A stretch of 64,000 bases of DNA from Paragorgia papillata (Eukaryota; Cnidaria; Anthozoa; Scleralcyonacea; Coralliidae). Where the stretch lies: assembly GCA_035771165.1 (NCBI GenBank), contig JAWNZC010000322.1, positions 4,239,501 to 4,303,500 on the forward strand. Direction: 5' to 3'. Of the stretch, positions 10,862 through 32,937 are shown piece by piece; within the stretch, counting starts at the first letter, position 1, and the number at the start of each line of letters is the position of its first letter. The notes beneath the pieces are model-generated. The model was not told the DNA's origin, searched no databases, and saw only the letters and a program-made list of their open reading frames with translations. The translations under genes were made by a program, and so were the position numbers.

Positions 10862-11510
10862 CTATGGCATCGACTTTCTTTGGGTCAGCAGATAGATCAT
10901 CTTTGGAAAGCACATACCCGTAGAACCACAGACTTGACTGATAGTGAGGCCATTATCATCCAGACGTTTGAAAATTGCTTCTAGGTTGGTGTCATGCTCA
11001 GCTTGCGTTGCCCCCCACACAATGATGTCATCTACTATGTTGCGAACACCACGAAGACCTTGAACACTTTTGGAACACTTCTGATGCGGAGGAGATACCA
11101 AAAGGAAAGTGTTTGTATCGGTATAGTCCGTCATGGGTGCAGAAAGTAGTGATGTCACGCGATTCTTCGTCCAGTTCAATTTGGTGATATCCAGCGCGTA
11201 GATCTAACTTCGAGAATTCAGAGGCACTGCTCATGTCCTCCATAAGTTCTTCCACAGTAGGAATGGGGTGACGTTCCCGAGTTATTGCCAGGTTCGGTTG
11301 TCTGTAGTCACCACGAATTCTGACTTCAGACGGCTTGTGCGGTTTGGGCGCAGCTACAATTGGAGATACCCACGAAGTTGGGCCAGATGCTGGTTCTATG
11401 ATGTCGAGTTCTTTCAATTCGTCAATACGGGCAGAGACTTGCTTGCGTAAATGAAAAGGAACCCTTCGTGGTTTCTGTGCAACAGGTTTTATCTTAGTAT
11501 CGATGTGCAC
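10862..11510 (-). pseudogene. Gypsy reverse transcriptase (frameshifted)
   Basis: The 11028-11510 frame carries classical Ty3/Gypsy RT blocks (VSPIVAAPKP, RIRGDYRQPNLAI, FSKLDLRAGYHQIELDEESR, YRYKHFPFG). The adjoining frame holds the catalytic box in the variant IVDDIIVWG. The two overlap out of frame near 11030-11180, so at least one frameshift lies before the catalytic Asp pair. Confidence 0.9.
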
Positions 11511-11527
11511 TTTTTGTTGATAATTCT

Positions 11528-11960
11528 TTATTTACCAATACCCTTGAAGAGGTGTTTGTATTGCGTCACTACAGCGGTTGTTCTACTTGCCTCTGGCGCT
11601 GAATTGTTCGTCGTTTGATTTATTTTAACATGTAGCAGTCCGAGTTCCGTTGCTGTTTGATATCCTAATAAAGATCCTGAATTTCCTTCAACGACATAGA
11701 ACGTTGCAGTGGTGGTCGTCGTACCGTTGCGAAATTTTGCTTCGAACTTTCCTTTGATAGGGAGCGGCACTTTGGAGTTGTAAGGAAATATTTTAATCGA
11801 AGTTGGTTGTAGTTGGATGCTGTTGTCGTTCTTTGAATGCGTTCAAAACTGGCATTGTCTAAAATGTTCGTTGTTGCACCAGAGTCGAGTGTCAGTTTCA
11901 CATCCGTGTTGTTTATCTTTGCGGTGAGAGTTACGCCTTTGGGGTTCTTGGTAATCTCCT
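11528..11960 (-). pseudogene. Gypsy aspartic protease region (frameshifted)
   Basis: LTLDSGATTNIL (near 11880) is the retropepsin DSGA active-site motif. An overlapping frame provides FYVVEGNSGSLLGYQTATELG, the later flap/ILG-like region. The frames are shifted relative to each other. Confidence 0.75.
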
Positions 11961-12157
11961 TAATTGAGACTGTTGCAATCGTTCATTGTTTGTGACGACA
12001 AAGTGAAAGTGAATTCATTACCACTTGAGTTGTCTTGATTGTCTCCAGTCTTTGCATGGACGCGATTTTCTTGGTTATTCTTCGGTTTCTTTTGTTGAGG
12101 AAACCGTTGGTTTCGTCTTTGATCTTGGGGAACTACGGAAGACTTTTGCGAAGTGAT

Positions 12158-12385
12158 TTAATTTCCCGCACGAACGACATGACTTTCCTTTCGCTGGGCA
12201 GACTTGTCATTATGACCCGCCTCAAAATTATTCCCACAATTCCGACAATTAACAGTCGACTTCCGTTCGTTGTTGAGCAAAGTACCTCTTTCCCGATCGT
12301 TGCAGGAAAGGCGATTCAGAAATTCGTTGTCTCCTTGTTTTGCCATAATGCGTGCCTGGTGATCAGCAAGTTCTTGGGCACGGGG

Positions 12386-12390
<5 letters not shown>
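12158..12390 (-). pseudogene. Gypsy gag zinc-knuckle remnant
   Basis: CRNCGNNFEAGH resembles a CX2CX4-7H nucleocapsid knuckle placed just upstream of the protease, as expected for gag. The second Cys-rich part is degenerate. The frame runs into the (GA)n tract. Confidence 0.5.

Positions 12391-12461
<71 letters not shown>
12391..12461. repeat. (GA)n microsatellite
   Basis: About 70 bp of GA dinucleotides that interrupts the gag end of the gypsy copy. Confidence 0.97.
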
Positions 12462-12464
<3 letters not shown>

Positions 12465-12509
12465 TGACTCGGTCTGATCTCATCCTTCTTCTTCAATTTT
12501 ATCAATGCT

Positions 12510-13016
12510 TTAAGATGGCTCCATACAGTTTCTTGAAAAATGGAAAATACAAGTTTGAGAGTCCAAAACACGTGCATAAACAATTCGAGAAAGGAATAAA
12601 ACTAAATGTTATGCATAGTTAAACATTCTGACAAAAATTCTGTAGATCCAATTTTTTTAAAAATTAACAAACATGATTTTTTCGAAAAAAAAATTATTCC
12701 TTCTCCAGAATTTTTTGAAAATCGGCCTATTAATTACTCATACTTCAAGAAAAGTTTTAATGGGAAAAAAATTGGGGGTCACCAAAGTTTTTTTCGAATT
12801 AAATTAGTTTGAAGGGTAATTGGCAGCCATTTTGAAACGTCATTGTTGCCATAGCAACAACTGTTGCTATTTATTTGGTAACAGTTTTTGATTGTCAGAA
12901 TGTTTAACTATGCATAACATTTAGTTTTATTCTTTTTCCGAATTGTTTAATCACGTGTTTTGGACTCTCAAACTTGTATTTTCCATTTTTCTAGAAACTG
13001 TATGGAGCCACCTTAA
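12510..13016. mobile_element. Foldback MITE with TTAA ends
   Basis: Arms of about 125 bp are inverted copies. They start TTAAGATGGCTCCATACAG at 12510 and end CTGTATGGAGCCACCTTAA at 13016, each with TTAA at the outer edge. TTAA target duplication is diagnostic of piggyBac and Kolobok superfamilies. The centre (12640-12885) is A/T-rich and non-coding. Confidence 0.8.
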
Positions 13017-13735
13017 AGGTTTATATATTCTGAGTATAAACACCTGACACAGTTTTATATAGTAACTAGCGTCTGACGAACGATTTTAGTAGAGAGGACT
13101 CATGCTATAAATAAACCAAACAAACCAACAGCTCTTCCTTAATTTTCTTGCAAACTATCATCTTAGTATTTAGAATTAATGTCTGTTGCAGGCACAATCA
13201 TTGTCCCTGTATGCGCGCAGCCATTCTTTATAACATCACTCTCAAGATGACGAGCATGCATTACCGACTACCGGAGCCGACCAGATTTGATTGCATTATT
13301 TTTTGAAGAAGTTCTACAACTGTGAGTAAAGACTTCATTAAGTATTTCCTAACATTGCTGGAGCAGATTTTATTATAACGTTATTTTTCGCAAGCCCGTT
13401 AACTGGTTACGCTTTCGCACGCCACGTGGTTTAACGTCGTTATCAACGGTCAACGAACGCAACGAAATCCGCGCGTCAACGTGGTACAAACTTTGAACTT
13501 TGATTGTATACGTGTTTCGTGGAGCGTAAACTGGAACTGATGTACGTGTCTCAACTTTGGAAACTACAAAACCTCCTGTTGGCCTTTCTACTTGTTTTCC
13601 TGTTTTTATTTCTCCCGATATTTCTGCAGCAACAAACTCCTTCAAAACTAACTACTGATGAATCTACCGATAACTATTCATGCCGAAACACTTCTCCGCT
13701 ACCTGTTTTTATTACCCGTCTACATATTAACGTAA
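13017..13735. other. Intergenic, nothing recognised
   Basis: Only short frames without recognisable domains. Confidence 0.5.
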
Positions 13736-14018
13736 AGTAAAGTAAAGTAAAGCAAAGCAAAGCAAAGCAAAGCAAAGCAAAGCAAAGCAAAGCAAAGCAA
13801 AGCAAAGCAAAGCAAAGCAAAGCAAAGCAAAGCAAAGCAAAGCAAAGCAAAGCAAAGCAAAGCAAAGCAAAGCAAAGCAAAGCAAAGCAAAGCAAAGCAA
13901 AGCAAAGCAAAGCAAAGCAAAGCAAAGCAAAGCAAAGCAAAGCAAAGCAAAGTAAAGTAAAGTAAAGTAAAGTAAAGTAAAGTACAGTAAAGTACAGTGA
14001 AGTAAAGTGAAGTAAAGT
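13736..14018. repeat. Pentanucleotide satellite (AGCAA)n flanked by (AGTAA)n
   Basis: About 40 perfect AGCAA units (13751-13950) with a single-base variant (AGTAA) on both edges. All frames stay open and give Leu/Cys/Phe/Ala peptide repeats that are not genes. Confidence 0.97.
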
Positions 14019-15279
14019 TATTATTTGTGGGTTATTTAAATAACCTGGAAAAATTTTCTGGAACTAAATAAACTGGACATATTATGCCTTGAAATCCTTC
14101 ATTCTACGATACCCATAAATTTCAAACAAATTTATGTAGTTGGTCTATTTCTAGTTTTTTATATTTATGTATTTTTAATTCCTACGGGGGAGCGCCTCGC
14201 ATGGGTCCTCGAGTCCCGTTCGCGCTCTTCCCGTTTGGATATCTTCATATATATTGTAAAGCATCCAATAAAGTTGTTAAGAGAAATCAATTCAAATATT
14301 CAATGCCTTTGAAAATTGCAAAATATTTTTAGATGCTCTAGCAATGTTCTTTGTGAACATGAAAAAAAAAGCACTTTAAAATATAACCCTAATATTTTGC
14401 TGATATTTCGACGCTTGCTTCTGTTGCCCAGTAGTTCAAACCGTGGATGCGACCTGCATTTTTTCTTCATCTCAATTTTTTTTCTGAATATTACCTTTTT
14501 CTTTAAAAATTACAGTTAAGCAACTTTTTTTATTTCAAATATTATACTTCAATTAAAATTTTAAAACTATATTTTGAATTGTTCCAACACGAGCGACTAT
14601 TTCCAGGCTCCAATGAAAAAGAGCGCGAAGATGTAATTGCATTAATTTAAACCTTTTTCTAATCAGAGGAGTTTTACAAAATCAGAGGAGAATTCACATA
14701 TGTTTTACCCTCCAGCAGGGACGTAAGCCAGGGGGGGGGAGCCGCGGCTTGGCCTTTTGATATAAAACAACAGACATGTAACTACAAAACTGATGCAATA
14801 TGAATTGTGTCAGGAAATAAACTGTAAACAGTGTATTCAATCTACTGAGTGTATGCATTTTGAGTATCTATTTGACGTTTGCGTGTTTTGACTTTTGAGT
14901 ATTTTATATGACGTTTTTTAACCTTTAGAGTCTGTAAAATCTTCCTCCAAAAGCCAGGAAATGGCAATTCAGCGACTCTCGATTTCAAAATTTCCCGGGG
15001 GAGCATGCCCCTGGACCCCCCTAAAAATTTATTTTGATTTCGGCCCCCCCTGAAGAAATAGCCTTCTCTATGTTCACAAGTATATTATTATTGAAATAAC
15101 AACGATGAAGGAATATTCTATAGTACAATGAAAACAGTAAAATTAAAATACATAAAGACTAAACATATATGACAAGACTTAAACACTTACACGAACTCCG
15201 TAAGGCGATGAGTTGTGCACAAAATGTCAATTTAATTCACTATTCTTACGAACAAACATGGCCGACCTGAAAGTCCCAG
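14019..15279. repeat. Intergenic with old repeat marked by GGGGGAGCATGCCCC
   Basis: Mostly unassigned. At 14980-15050 is CCCGGGGGAGCATGCCCCTG followed by GACCCCCCTA, a motif related to those at 34565-34590 (GGGGGCATGCCC) and 57110 (GGGGGCATGC), so part of this stretch belongs to a dispersed family. A G-run lies at 14731-14740. Confidence 0.4.
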
Positions 15280-15288
15280 GCAGAGGAA

Positions 15289-15889
15289 AGGTTATAAATC
15301 CATGTCCTATATTCACGAATTTATTGGTTAGGATTAGGGTGTGTGTTGGGGTCAGGCTTTCATGAAGTACCTGGGTTAGGGGGCGTCTCAAAATTTCGTC
15401 ACTTTTCCCTATATGAATAACCCGCTAAAAATCGTGACCCCCCCCTCCCCCCCAAAATATGAAATATGAATTACTGTGACGTCAGAAGTGTTGATTTTTG
15501 AAACATATTGAGGCTCATTTCACAACGTTTTATTTTTCTTTCACATTTTAATGCTTTTTTTAGATACTGTAGTATAAAACAATGTTACAATAATGTAGAT
15601 AAAAACATCAACAATATTAACAATAATCTATTTAGCTAATAGCTGTTTGTCTGTTTGCGAAACGTGCTATAAACGACAAACCATTTAATTAACCATGCGA
15701 CCGCTCGTTATAGCAAAGGTCTCGCGAGTGTCTCGCGGGACTACACTGACACAAAATATCGACACTTCCAGTATAAAAATATTTTTCGCGTTTCCTCCTT
15801 ACCCCCTCCCCCCTTTTCGCGGGTTATTCATATAGGGAAAAGTGACGAAATTTTGAGACGCCCCCTTATTTAGGACATGGAATTATTAC
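15289..15889 (+). mobile_element. MITE-A copy 1, split by a nested MITE; 9-bp duplication
   Basis: Ends are GGTTATAAATCCATGTCC and GGACATGGAATTATTAC, imperfect inverted repeats. GCAGAGGAA occurs directly on both sides (15280-15288 and 15890-15898), a 9-bp target duplication as made by Mutator-like transposases. The copy is interrupted at 15379-15865. The intact copy at 17385-17495 shows the uninterrupted form. Confidence 0.8.
15379..15865. mobile_element. Nested Harbinger-like MITE with TTA duplication
   Basis: Terminal inverted repeats starting GGGGGCGTCTCAAAATTTCG are identical for at least 47 bp. TTA flanks both sides (15376-15378, 15866-15868), while MITE-A copy 2 has a single TTA at that position. 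Three-base TTA/TAA duplications and G-rich termini are typical of PIF/Harbinger. No transposase inside. Confidence 0.85.
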
Positions 15890-16019
15890 GCAGAGGAACC
15901 ATTACCGAGGAGGTCAGCGGTAATCTCTACACCCCCCTTTCAAAATCCTGGGTGAACTCGGGTGAACCTGTGTCCCAGTTAATTTGGACCTCCCTAAATT
16001 CGAACCCCCGGTCCAAATC

Positions 16020-16058
16020 TCCTAGTAGATTTGGACCGGGGGGTCCAAATCTACTGGG
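16020..16058. repeat. Short palindrome AGTAGATTTGGACC / GGTCCAAATCTACT
   Basis: A near-perfect palindrome; further copies of the half-motif (GGTCCAAAT) occur at 15985-16070, giving alternating inverted units. Confidence 0.7.
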
Positions 16059-16074
16059 GGGTCCAAATCCGCTG

Positions 16075-16158
16075 TCATCCTCGTACCCAGGGTCTTATCT
16101 CCGCGTCCACGCCCCCGCGGGGTGGAGAAGCGGAGATAAGACCCTGGGTACGAGGATG
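16075..16158. mobile_element. 84-bp palindromic insertion with ATCCGCTG duplication
   Basis: Inverted arms TCATCCTCGTACCCAGGGTC / GACCCTGGGTACGAGGATG, about 33 bp, around a short GC-rich loop. ATCCGCTG is directly repeated at 16067-16074 and 16159-16166, an 8-bp target duplication (hAT-sized). The CCTCGTACCCAGG core recurs at 25720-25735, 58074-58087 and 61973-62005. Confidence 0.8.
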
Positions 16159-17051
16159 ATCCGCTGCACGTTCGGAAATGGCGGCTGTCGATGCTCGCCC
16201 CAACCACGCCCAACCTCGTCCCCAGGGCCATTTGTGGGGGCTGGGCCAATATGGCGGCCAAAAACAAAATGGCGGGAACCAATGATTATTTAGGACATGG
16301 AATTATTACCCAAATGGCCCTGGCACAGGCTTCCAAAAAATGCGCCATATTTTGACGCATTTTTTACTCGGACCCAGGCTTCACTAAGTTTATCGCGCCT
16401 AGTCAGGCTCAATTTTTTCTGAATTATTTAGTTCAGCTTGACTGACCCAAACTGAAAACAATCAAAACATTCATTTCCAAATACATTGTCGAATTATTAA
16501 AATAAGTACACTTTTAATAAATATCTGTAAATGCTTATTATTTATCATTTGCTTCACCGTTGTACCAAATTCGCAAGAAACTGGATTGCCGTTGTCTGTC
16601 TTGTTTTCGTGAGTTTTCGGTGGATTCAATTCAGCGGTGGTGTACTTTCCTTTCGCAACCAAAATACTTTTTGACTTTCTTCATGCACCAAGTCTTTCGT
16701 TCGTCCGATTTAGAAAACACACTGAATTGCCATCCCCAGCCAGGGCACAGAGACAACACGACCCATCATTACATATTCTTCCGACGTTTTTACGGGTGTT
16801 TCGCCAGCTTTCCTCACATTTTCATTCATTTTGAAGTTGTTTTTAACAGCCGGCAATTCTGGTATCACTTATTTATTATACAATACCCTAGTTGCTATGC
16901 GTGTTTTCATTGGTTGTCGCCCACGATCTATTAATTAGAGGACAGACACATGGTCACGTCAGATCACGTCAGCTGACTTGCCTTTTTCCTTCTTCATGCC
17001 CCAAAATCCGGCACGAGTTTCGACAAGGACCTTTTAAATTTTTATTGTATA

Positions 17052-17240
17052 AAACAAATAGATTCCATTTTTTTGTCGTCTGTTCAGTTATAGATGCACA
17101 GAGGACGTCACAACGTGGTAAGAACATCAGTGACCCACTCGACTGCGTCTCGTGGGCCACTTTTTTGTTCTTACCACGTTGTGACGTCATCTGTGCATCT
17201 ATAACTGAACAGACAACGGCAAAATGGAATCTATTTGTTA
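17052..17240. mobile_element. Foldback MITE with about 75-bp arms
   Basis: Arms running ACAAATAGATTCCATTTT ... CTGTTCAGTTATAGATGCAC ... ACGTGGTAAGAAC on the left return inverted on the right, separated by about 45 bp. Each arm contains GACGTCA-like sequence. Confidence 0.8.
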
Positions 17241-17384
17241 AATATAATTTGAGCCCTATTACAAATGCCCGCGAGTTAGCCTGCCGCCCGCCTTGTTTCC
17301 ACCAATCAGAATACCTAAAACATCCAAGGTTATCTTGACCAATCAGCTGTGGTGATAGCTCAGCCTGTGCCAGGGACTTTTGTT

Positions 17385-17495
17385 GGTTATAAATCCATGT
17401 CCTATATTCACAAATTTATTGGTTAGGATTAGGGTGTGTGTTGGGGTCAGGCTTTCATGAAGTACCTGGGTTATTTAGGACATGGAATTATTACC
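17385..17495 (+). mobile_element. MITE-A copy 2 (intact, empty site)
   Basis: A complete 111-bp unit, GGTTATAAATCCATGTCC to GGACATGGAATTATTACC. It lacks the nested insertion of copy 1 and so defines the pre-insertion sequence. Confidence 0.85.
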
Positions 17496-17579
17496 GAATT
17501 ATTACCCATTTGTTCTTGGCCGCCATCTTGGCTAGCCCCCACAAATGGCTCTGGGGACGAGGTTGGGGGTAATAATTCC

Positions 17580-17796
17580 GGTAATAATTCCATGTCCTAA
17601 ATAACCCAGGTACTTCATGAAAGCCTTACCCCAACACACACCCTAACCTAACCGAAAAATTCGTGAAGATAGGACATGGATTTATAACCATAATTCCATG
17701 TCCTAAATAACCCAGGTACTTCATGAAAGCCTGACCCCAACACACACCCTAATCCTAACCAATAAATTCGTGAATATAGGACATGGATTTAAAACC
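17580..17796 (-). mobile_element. MITE-A copies 3 and 4, abutting head to tail
   Basis: Two - strand copies (17580-17689 and about 17688-17796) share their junction CCATAATTCC with almost no spacer. Both contain the internal CACACACCCTAA..CCTAACC segment. With copies 1 and 2 and a partial end at 16285-16310, five occurrences lie within 2.5 kb. Confidence 0.85.
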
Positions 17797-18210
17797 AGGT
17801 TAGGTTGGGCTGACCCGTATTAGCTATGCATGCGTAGAACGAATATATTGCGTGTAAACGTCATCAATACACGGCCGACAGGAGCGAGAACACCCCGAGC
17901 TCAAAGTCAAACATCTCCTCTCAAAATAGTCGCTCGACCATAATTCTTCTACGAGCGCATAGCTCGAAGGTTGGGCTTGCCATAGACAACTCGTGGAATT
18001 TTCGCGATGTACGAACCCATTACCCTTCTCAAATTCATCAGTTTCAAACTTTCAAATGTCCGCAGAACTCACTTGAGCCAGCACGCACGTGGACTGCGAA
18101 CTGCCCCATGAAAGTGGCCGATTTTCTATCAATTTCCGATCGTGCATGACAGAGTCATTCATTTTAGTGGATGCTATTAATGCTATCCCATACACAACCA
18201 GGAAACAGTC
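17797..18210 (+). promoter_or_regulatory. Upstream region of the SLC16-like gene
   Basis: About 410 bp between the MITE cluster and the transporter start codon, lower in repeats and with several CpGs. It probably holds promoter and 5' UTR, but no TATA box or defined start site can be shown. Confidence 0.3.
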
Positions 18211-30061
<11,851 letters not shown>

Positions 30062-30144
30062 TATTACAAACAAGACTTGACTGCTCGTCCCAAGGATTAG
30101 AAGACATGTGCAATACACAAGAAGAGCTGTTGAGTTCTTTTAAA

Positions 30145-30568
30145 CGAAAAAAATCGTGAATCTAGTATATTGATACCAGTAAACTATAATTTCCAAATGA
30201 GGAATACCATATTGTATTTCGAATGCTTCAATTATCATATTCTTTTGAAAAGAAACATAAAATTAATATTTTGATTTTTTAGTAAAAAGGCTCGTGTTTC
30301 TGTAGCAACAACATGACGCGCACAGTGGAGTGTATTTTCCCCATAACTATTCTTGTGCAAAGTTTGAAATTTTGTAAATCTTTTTTAGCCTGTGTGAGTA
30401 AATGACGTCATGAGGCACCTAATTTACATGTTTCAGAAACTTAAATTTGTCGAGAACGAGACAATATTTTGAGAAACTGAAAACGCCGGTATTCCACATT
30501 TGGAAATTATAGTTTACTGGTATCAATATTAGATTCACCGGTGATTTTTTCGTCGTAGTGCCACTTTA
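30145..30568. mobile_element. Foldback element in the transporter 3' flank
   Basis: GATACCAGTAAACTATAATT and TTCCAAATG at 30170-30200 return inverted at 30495-30525; the outer right end GTAGTGCCACTTTAAG resembles the TIR of the element at 45352-46328. It starts about 85 bp after the transporter stop, so it probably lies in the 3' UTR. Confidence 0.7.
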
Positions 30569-30734
30569 AGAACCTTAAAAATAAACTGCAGCGATACAAT
30601 ATTAAAACAAACTTCATGCACCATGTCGACATCACAGCTCCAGAGGAACTGAAAATCCTCAGGTATCATTTACGATGAGCCCGTAACATTTATAACGTAA
30701 TGTCCATTTAATTTGTATATGGTTGTTATTACTA

Positions 30735-31190
30735 CTACACGCGTAAAAATCTCGCAAGTTGTTACAGCATTGTTGCCTGAACAATGCTGTAACAACTTGT
30801 TGACATATGTGAACAACATTGATAAATGAACAACATTGTTCAATCATCATTGTTTCAACAAGTTGTTACAGCTTGATGAAACAACAACCATTGTTCACAC
30901 ATGTTGTAACTACCGAAGAACGTGTTGATACATCAACCATGTTCACCATTGTTGTTCATTGTTGTTATTTCGTCATGCTGTTACAACATGTTGTATCATG
31001 TGCGAACAACGTTGTTGGCTATAAAAAATGTGCTGTTGGAACAACTTGTTCATGACTGTTGATTTATCCGTGAACAAGTTGTTCGAACCATAAGTGAACA
31101 ACTTGTTGACAACTTGTTCACGGCGAGCAGCACAACATTGTTCACGCCTGTTGACAACCGTGAACAAGTTGTGCGTTTTTACGCGTGTAG
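30735..31190. mobile_element. MITE with ACAAGTTGTT-rich interior, TA duplication
   Basis: TIRs CTACACGCGTAAAAA / TTTTTACGCGTGTAG flanked by TA. The 456-bp interior is built almost entirely of permuted inverted motifs (AACAAGTTGTT, GTTGTTACAGC, GAACAATGTTG). A degenerate relative lies near 49650-50125. Confidence 0.85.
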
Positions 31191-31572
31191 TACAGGTAAT
31201 ATTTAATAGGTAACGACTGAGGCCATCGGCATTATTGAATATATTGACAATGACAATTTATTTTTAGGTCCTGATTGCTTACAAATAATTATATTTATTA
31301 TATGGTTGTGTCACGTGAGCGGTCTTAACGCGACTTTCCTGCAATTTGATTGGTTCCTGAGCGGTCTTTACAAACCGGTAAAGACCGGTCATTACAAAAC
31401 ATGAAAAACAAAATCAGAAAATTAAGCAAGTCAAGCTTAAATAGTGTTCAAATATCGTAAAAATGAATTTACTGCTAAAAAAATTAAATGCGACATATAG
31501 TCTTAAAAGTTAATTTGAAAGTATAGGCTATATAACTGAAATAACCATATAAAGGCTAAACGAACTATTCAG

Positions 31573-31619
<47 letters not shown>

Positions 31620-32440
31620 AGTAATAGCATAACATATAGGTTAATTAGTGATTAAATGTACCCGAAAGCCGAGGGAGATTTACTAAACCTCCCGAGGCTT
31701 GAGGGCACAATTTGTAATATAACGGTTACCGAGGAAGAAGGAGAGTAAAAGTCCCGAAGGCGAAGCCCGAGGGAATGCATCGGGCATAAAATCGACATCC
31801 AAACGTGGCCATCTATCGTGTGTGTAAAGGCTGACAAATTTTTACGGTAACTATCTTTATTTGAAATGCAATAGCCATTTATATATCTATCTATCTATCT
31901 ATATATCCGTAAATATATTACAAGCGCTTTTAAATAACAATACATGTATATGATCGGTTCAATGGTTACCATTGACCTAATGCAAATTCACGCACATAAA
32001 CTAATATTAGATAGTTGTCTATAAAAACAACAACAGTGTAAAGACATGCGCATTGATTTAGTATTAGTCGCTAGCACTAGTACTGCTAGTATTAAAGAGT
32101 TATTTTTCAAATACTTTAAATTATTTTTGTTACATTCTATAACTATATTAGTGTTAGAAAATAACAGTAAAAACTCGCATCACGTGTTTTATCAGGTCAA
32201 AAACCAGATAAAACACTGCTGCTCGTTTATTAAACATTACATAGAACAATGGAATATGACAAAGGTCAGTAATTATATACTTTTTTCCAACACCAGTTCC
32301 TCCACTGAGAAAACAGTGAAATGGCTTATCAGTTGTTTTAATCAGATGTAAAATATGATAGAAGAACTCTTTACTAACTGTTTTTTGTCTTTCTATGTTA
32401 GTAGTGTTAGTGTTTTTTTTTGTTTATTATGTACTGTTTA
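31191..32440. repeat. Intergenic with (AT)n and repeat remnants
   Basis: (AT)n at 31577-31613. At 31310-31405 GAGCGGTCTT...GTAAAGACCGGTCATTAC resembles 27348-27462. At 31675-31785 CCGAGGGAGATTTACTAAAC and CCGAAGGCGAAGCCCGAGGG form a GGCGAAGCC-type element. No gene seen. Confidence 0.5.
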
Positions 32441-32715
32441 ATAAACGAGCAGGAGTGTTTTATCAGATATAAAGACACGAGGCGAAGCCAAGTGTTTTTA
32501 TATCTGATAAAACACGAACTGCGAGTTTATTGAACGGCTTCAAAAACGGACCACTTGGTAAGTTCATTGGCGTAGTAAGTTTGAAAAATAACCGTGTCTA
32601 AGCCGAGAAAATCAAAGCTAAAGTTTATGTAAATCAGGACGTATCTTTATCACATATAAAGACACTGATTAAACTTTAATTTCTTTTGAATTTTCCTCAT
32701 GAATTATTAATGAGT
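32441..32715 (+). mobile_element. Repeat E copy 1 (GGCGAAGCC-centred hairpin element)
   Basis: AATAAACGAGCAGGAGTGTT, TTATCAGATATAAAGACACG then AGGCGAAGCC and the inverted TTATATCTGATAAAACACGA; ends TTCCTCATGAATTATTAATG. Inverted copy at 41585-41860 and another at 46051-46279. Confidence 0.75.
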
Positions 32716-32769
32716 TTTTGAAGATTTATTTTAAAATACGCAGTGGCAGTATGGCGAAGCTTACCAATA

Positions 32770-32937
32770 GAGCGTTTTCACTCCCGTGATCGGTGGCCCC
32801 ATGGGGGTGGTGAAACGTTAACAATACGAAATATTTGAATAAGAAAGAGCTAATTCCCATACCGTACACCAATATGGCCGCCATTTCATTGTTTTGGTAC
32901 ACCAATATGGCCGCCGTGACGTCAGATGAAAACGCTC
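32770..32937. mobile_element. Mariner-like MITE-B copy 2 (TA duplication)
   Basis: Nearly identical to 18414-18585 from AATACGAAATATTTGAATAA to the right end, differing mainly near the left end. TA on both sides. Confidence 0.85.

Larger units (their letters stand above)
8545..12390 (-). mobile_element. Decayed Ty3/Gypsy LTR retrotransposon
   Basis: On the - strand, in order from high to low coordinates, come a gag zinc knuckle remnant, an aspartic protease, RT, RNase H, an integrase HHCC domain, the integrase core, a C-terminal integrase region, a polypurine tract and a candidate 3' LTR. This domain order (RT before integrase) defines Ty3/Gypsy. The coding sequence is split by several frameshifts and stops. 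The 5' LTR was not found; upstream lies a (GA)n tract and a MITE. Confidence 0.88.
16190..17575. repeat. Inverted pair of a CCTCGTCCCCAG / ATGGCGGCC segment
   Basis: AACCTCGTCCCCAGGGCC...TTTGTGGGGGCT...ATGGCGGCCAA at about 16205-16262 recurs inverted at about 17515-17570. CCCTGGCACAGGCT (16318-16331) also has an inverted match at 17362-17376. The enclosed sequence (16330-17050) is unassigned; a MITE-A end remnant lies at 16285-16310. Confidence 0.6.

Noticed and set aside
13674..13950. Frames encoding Leu-Cys-Phe-Ala repeats
   Set aside because: Simple (AGCAA)n pentanucleotide satellite open in every frame.
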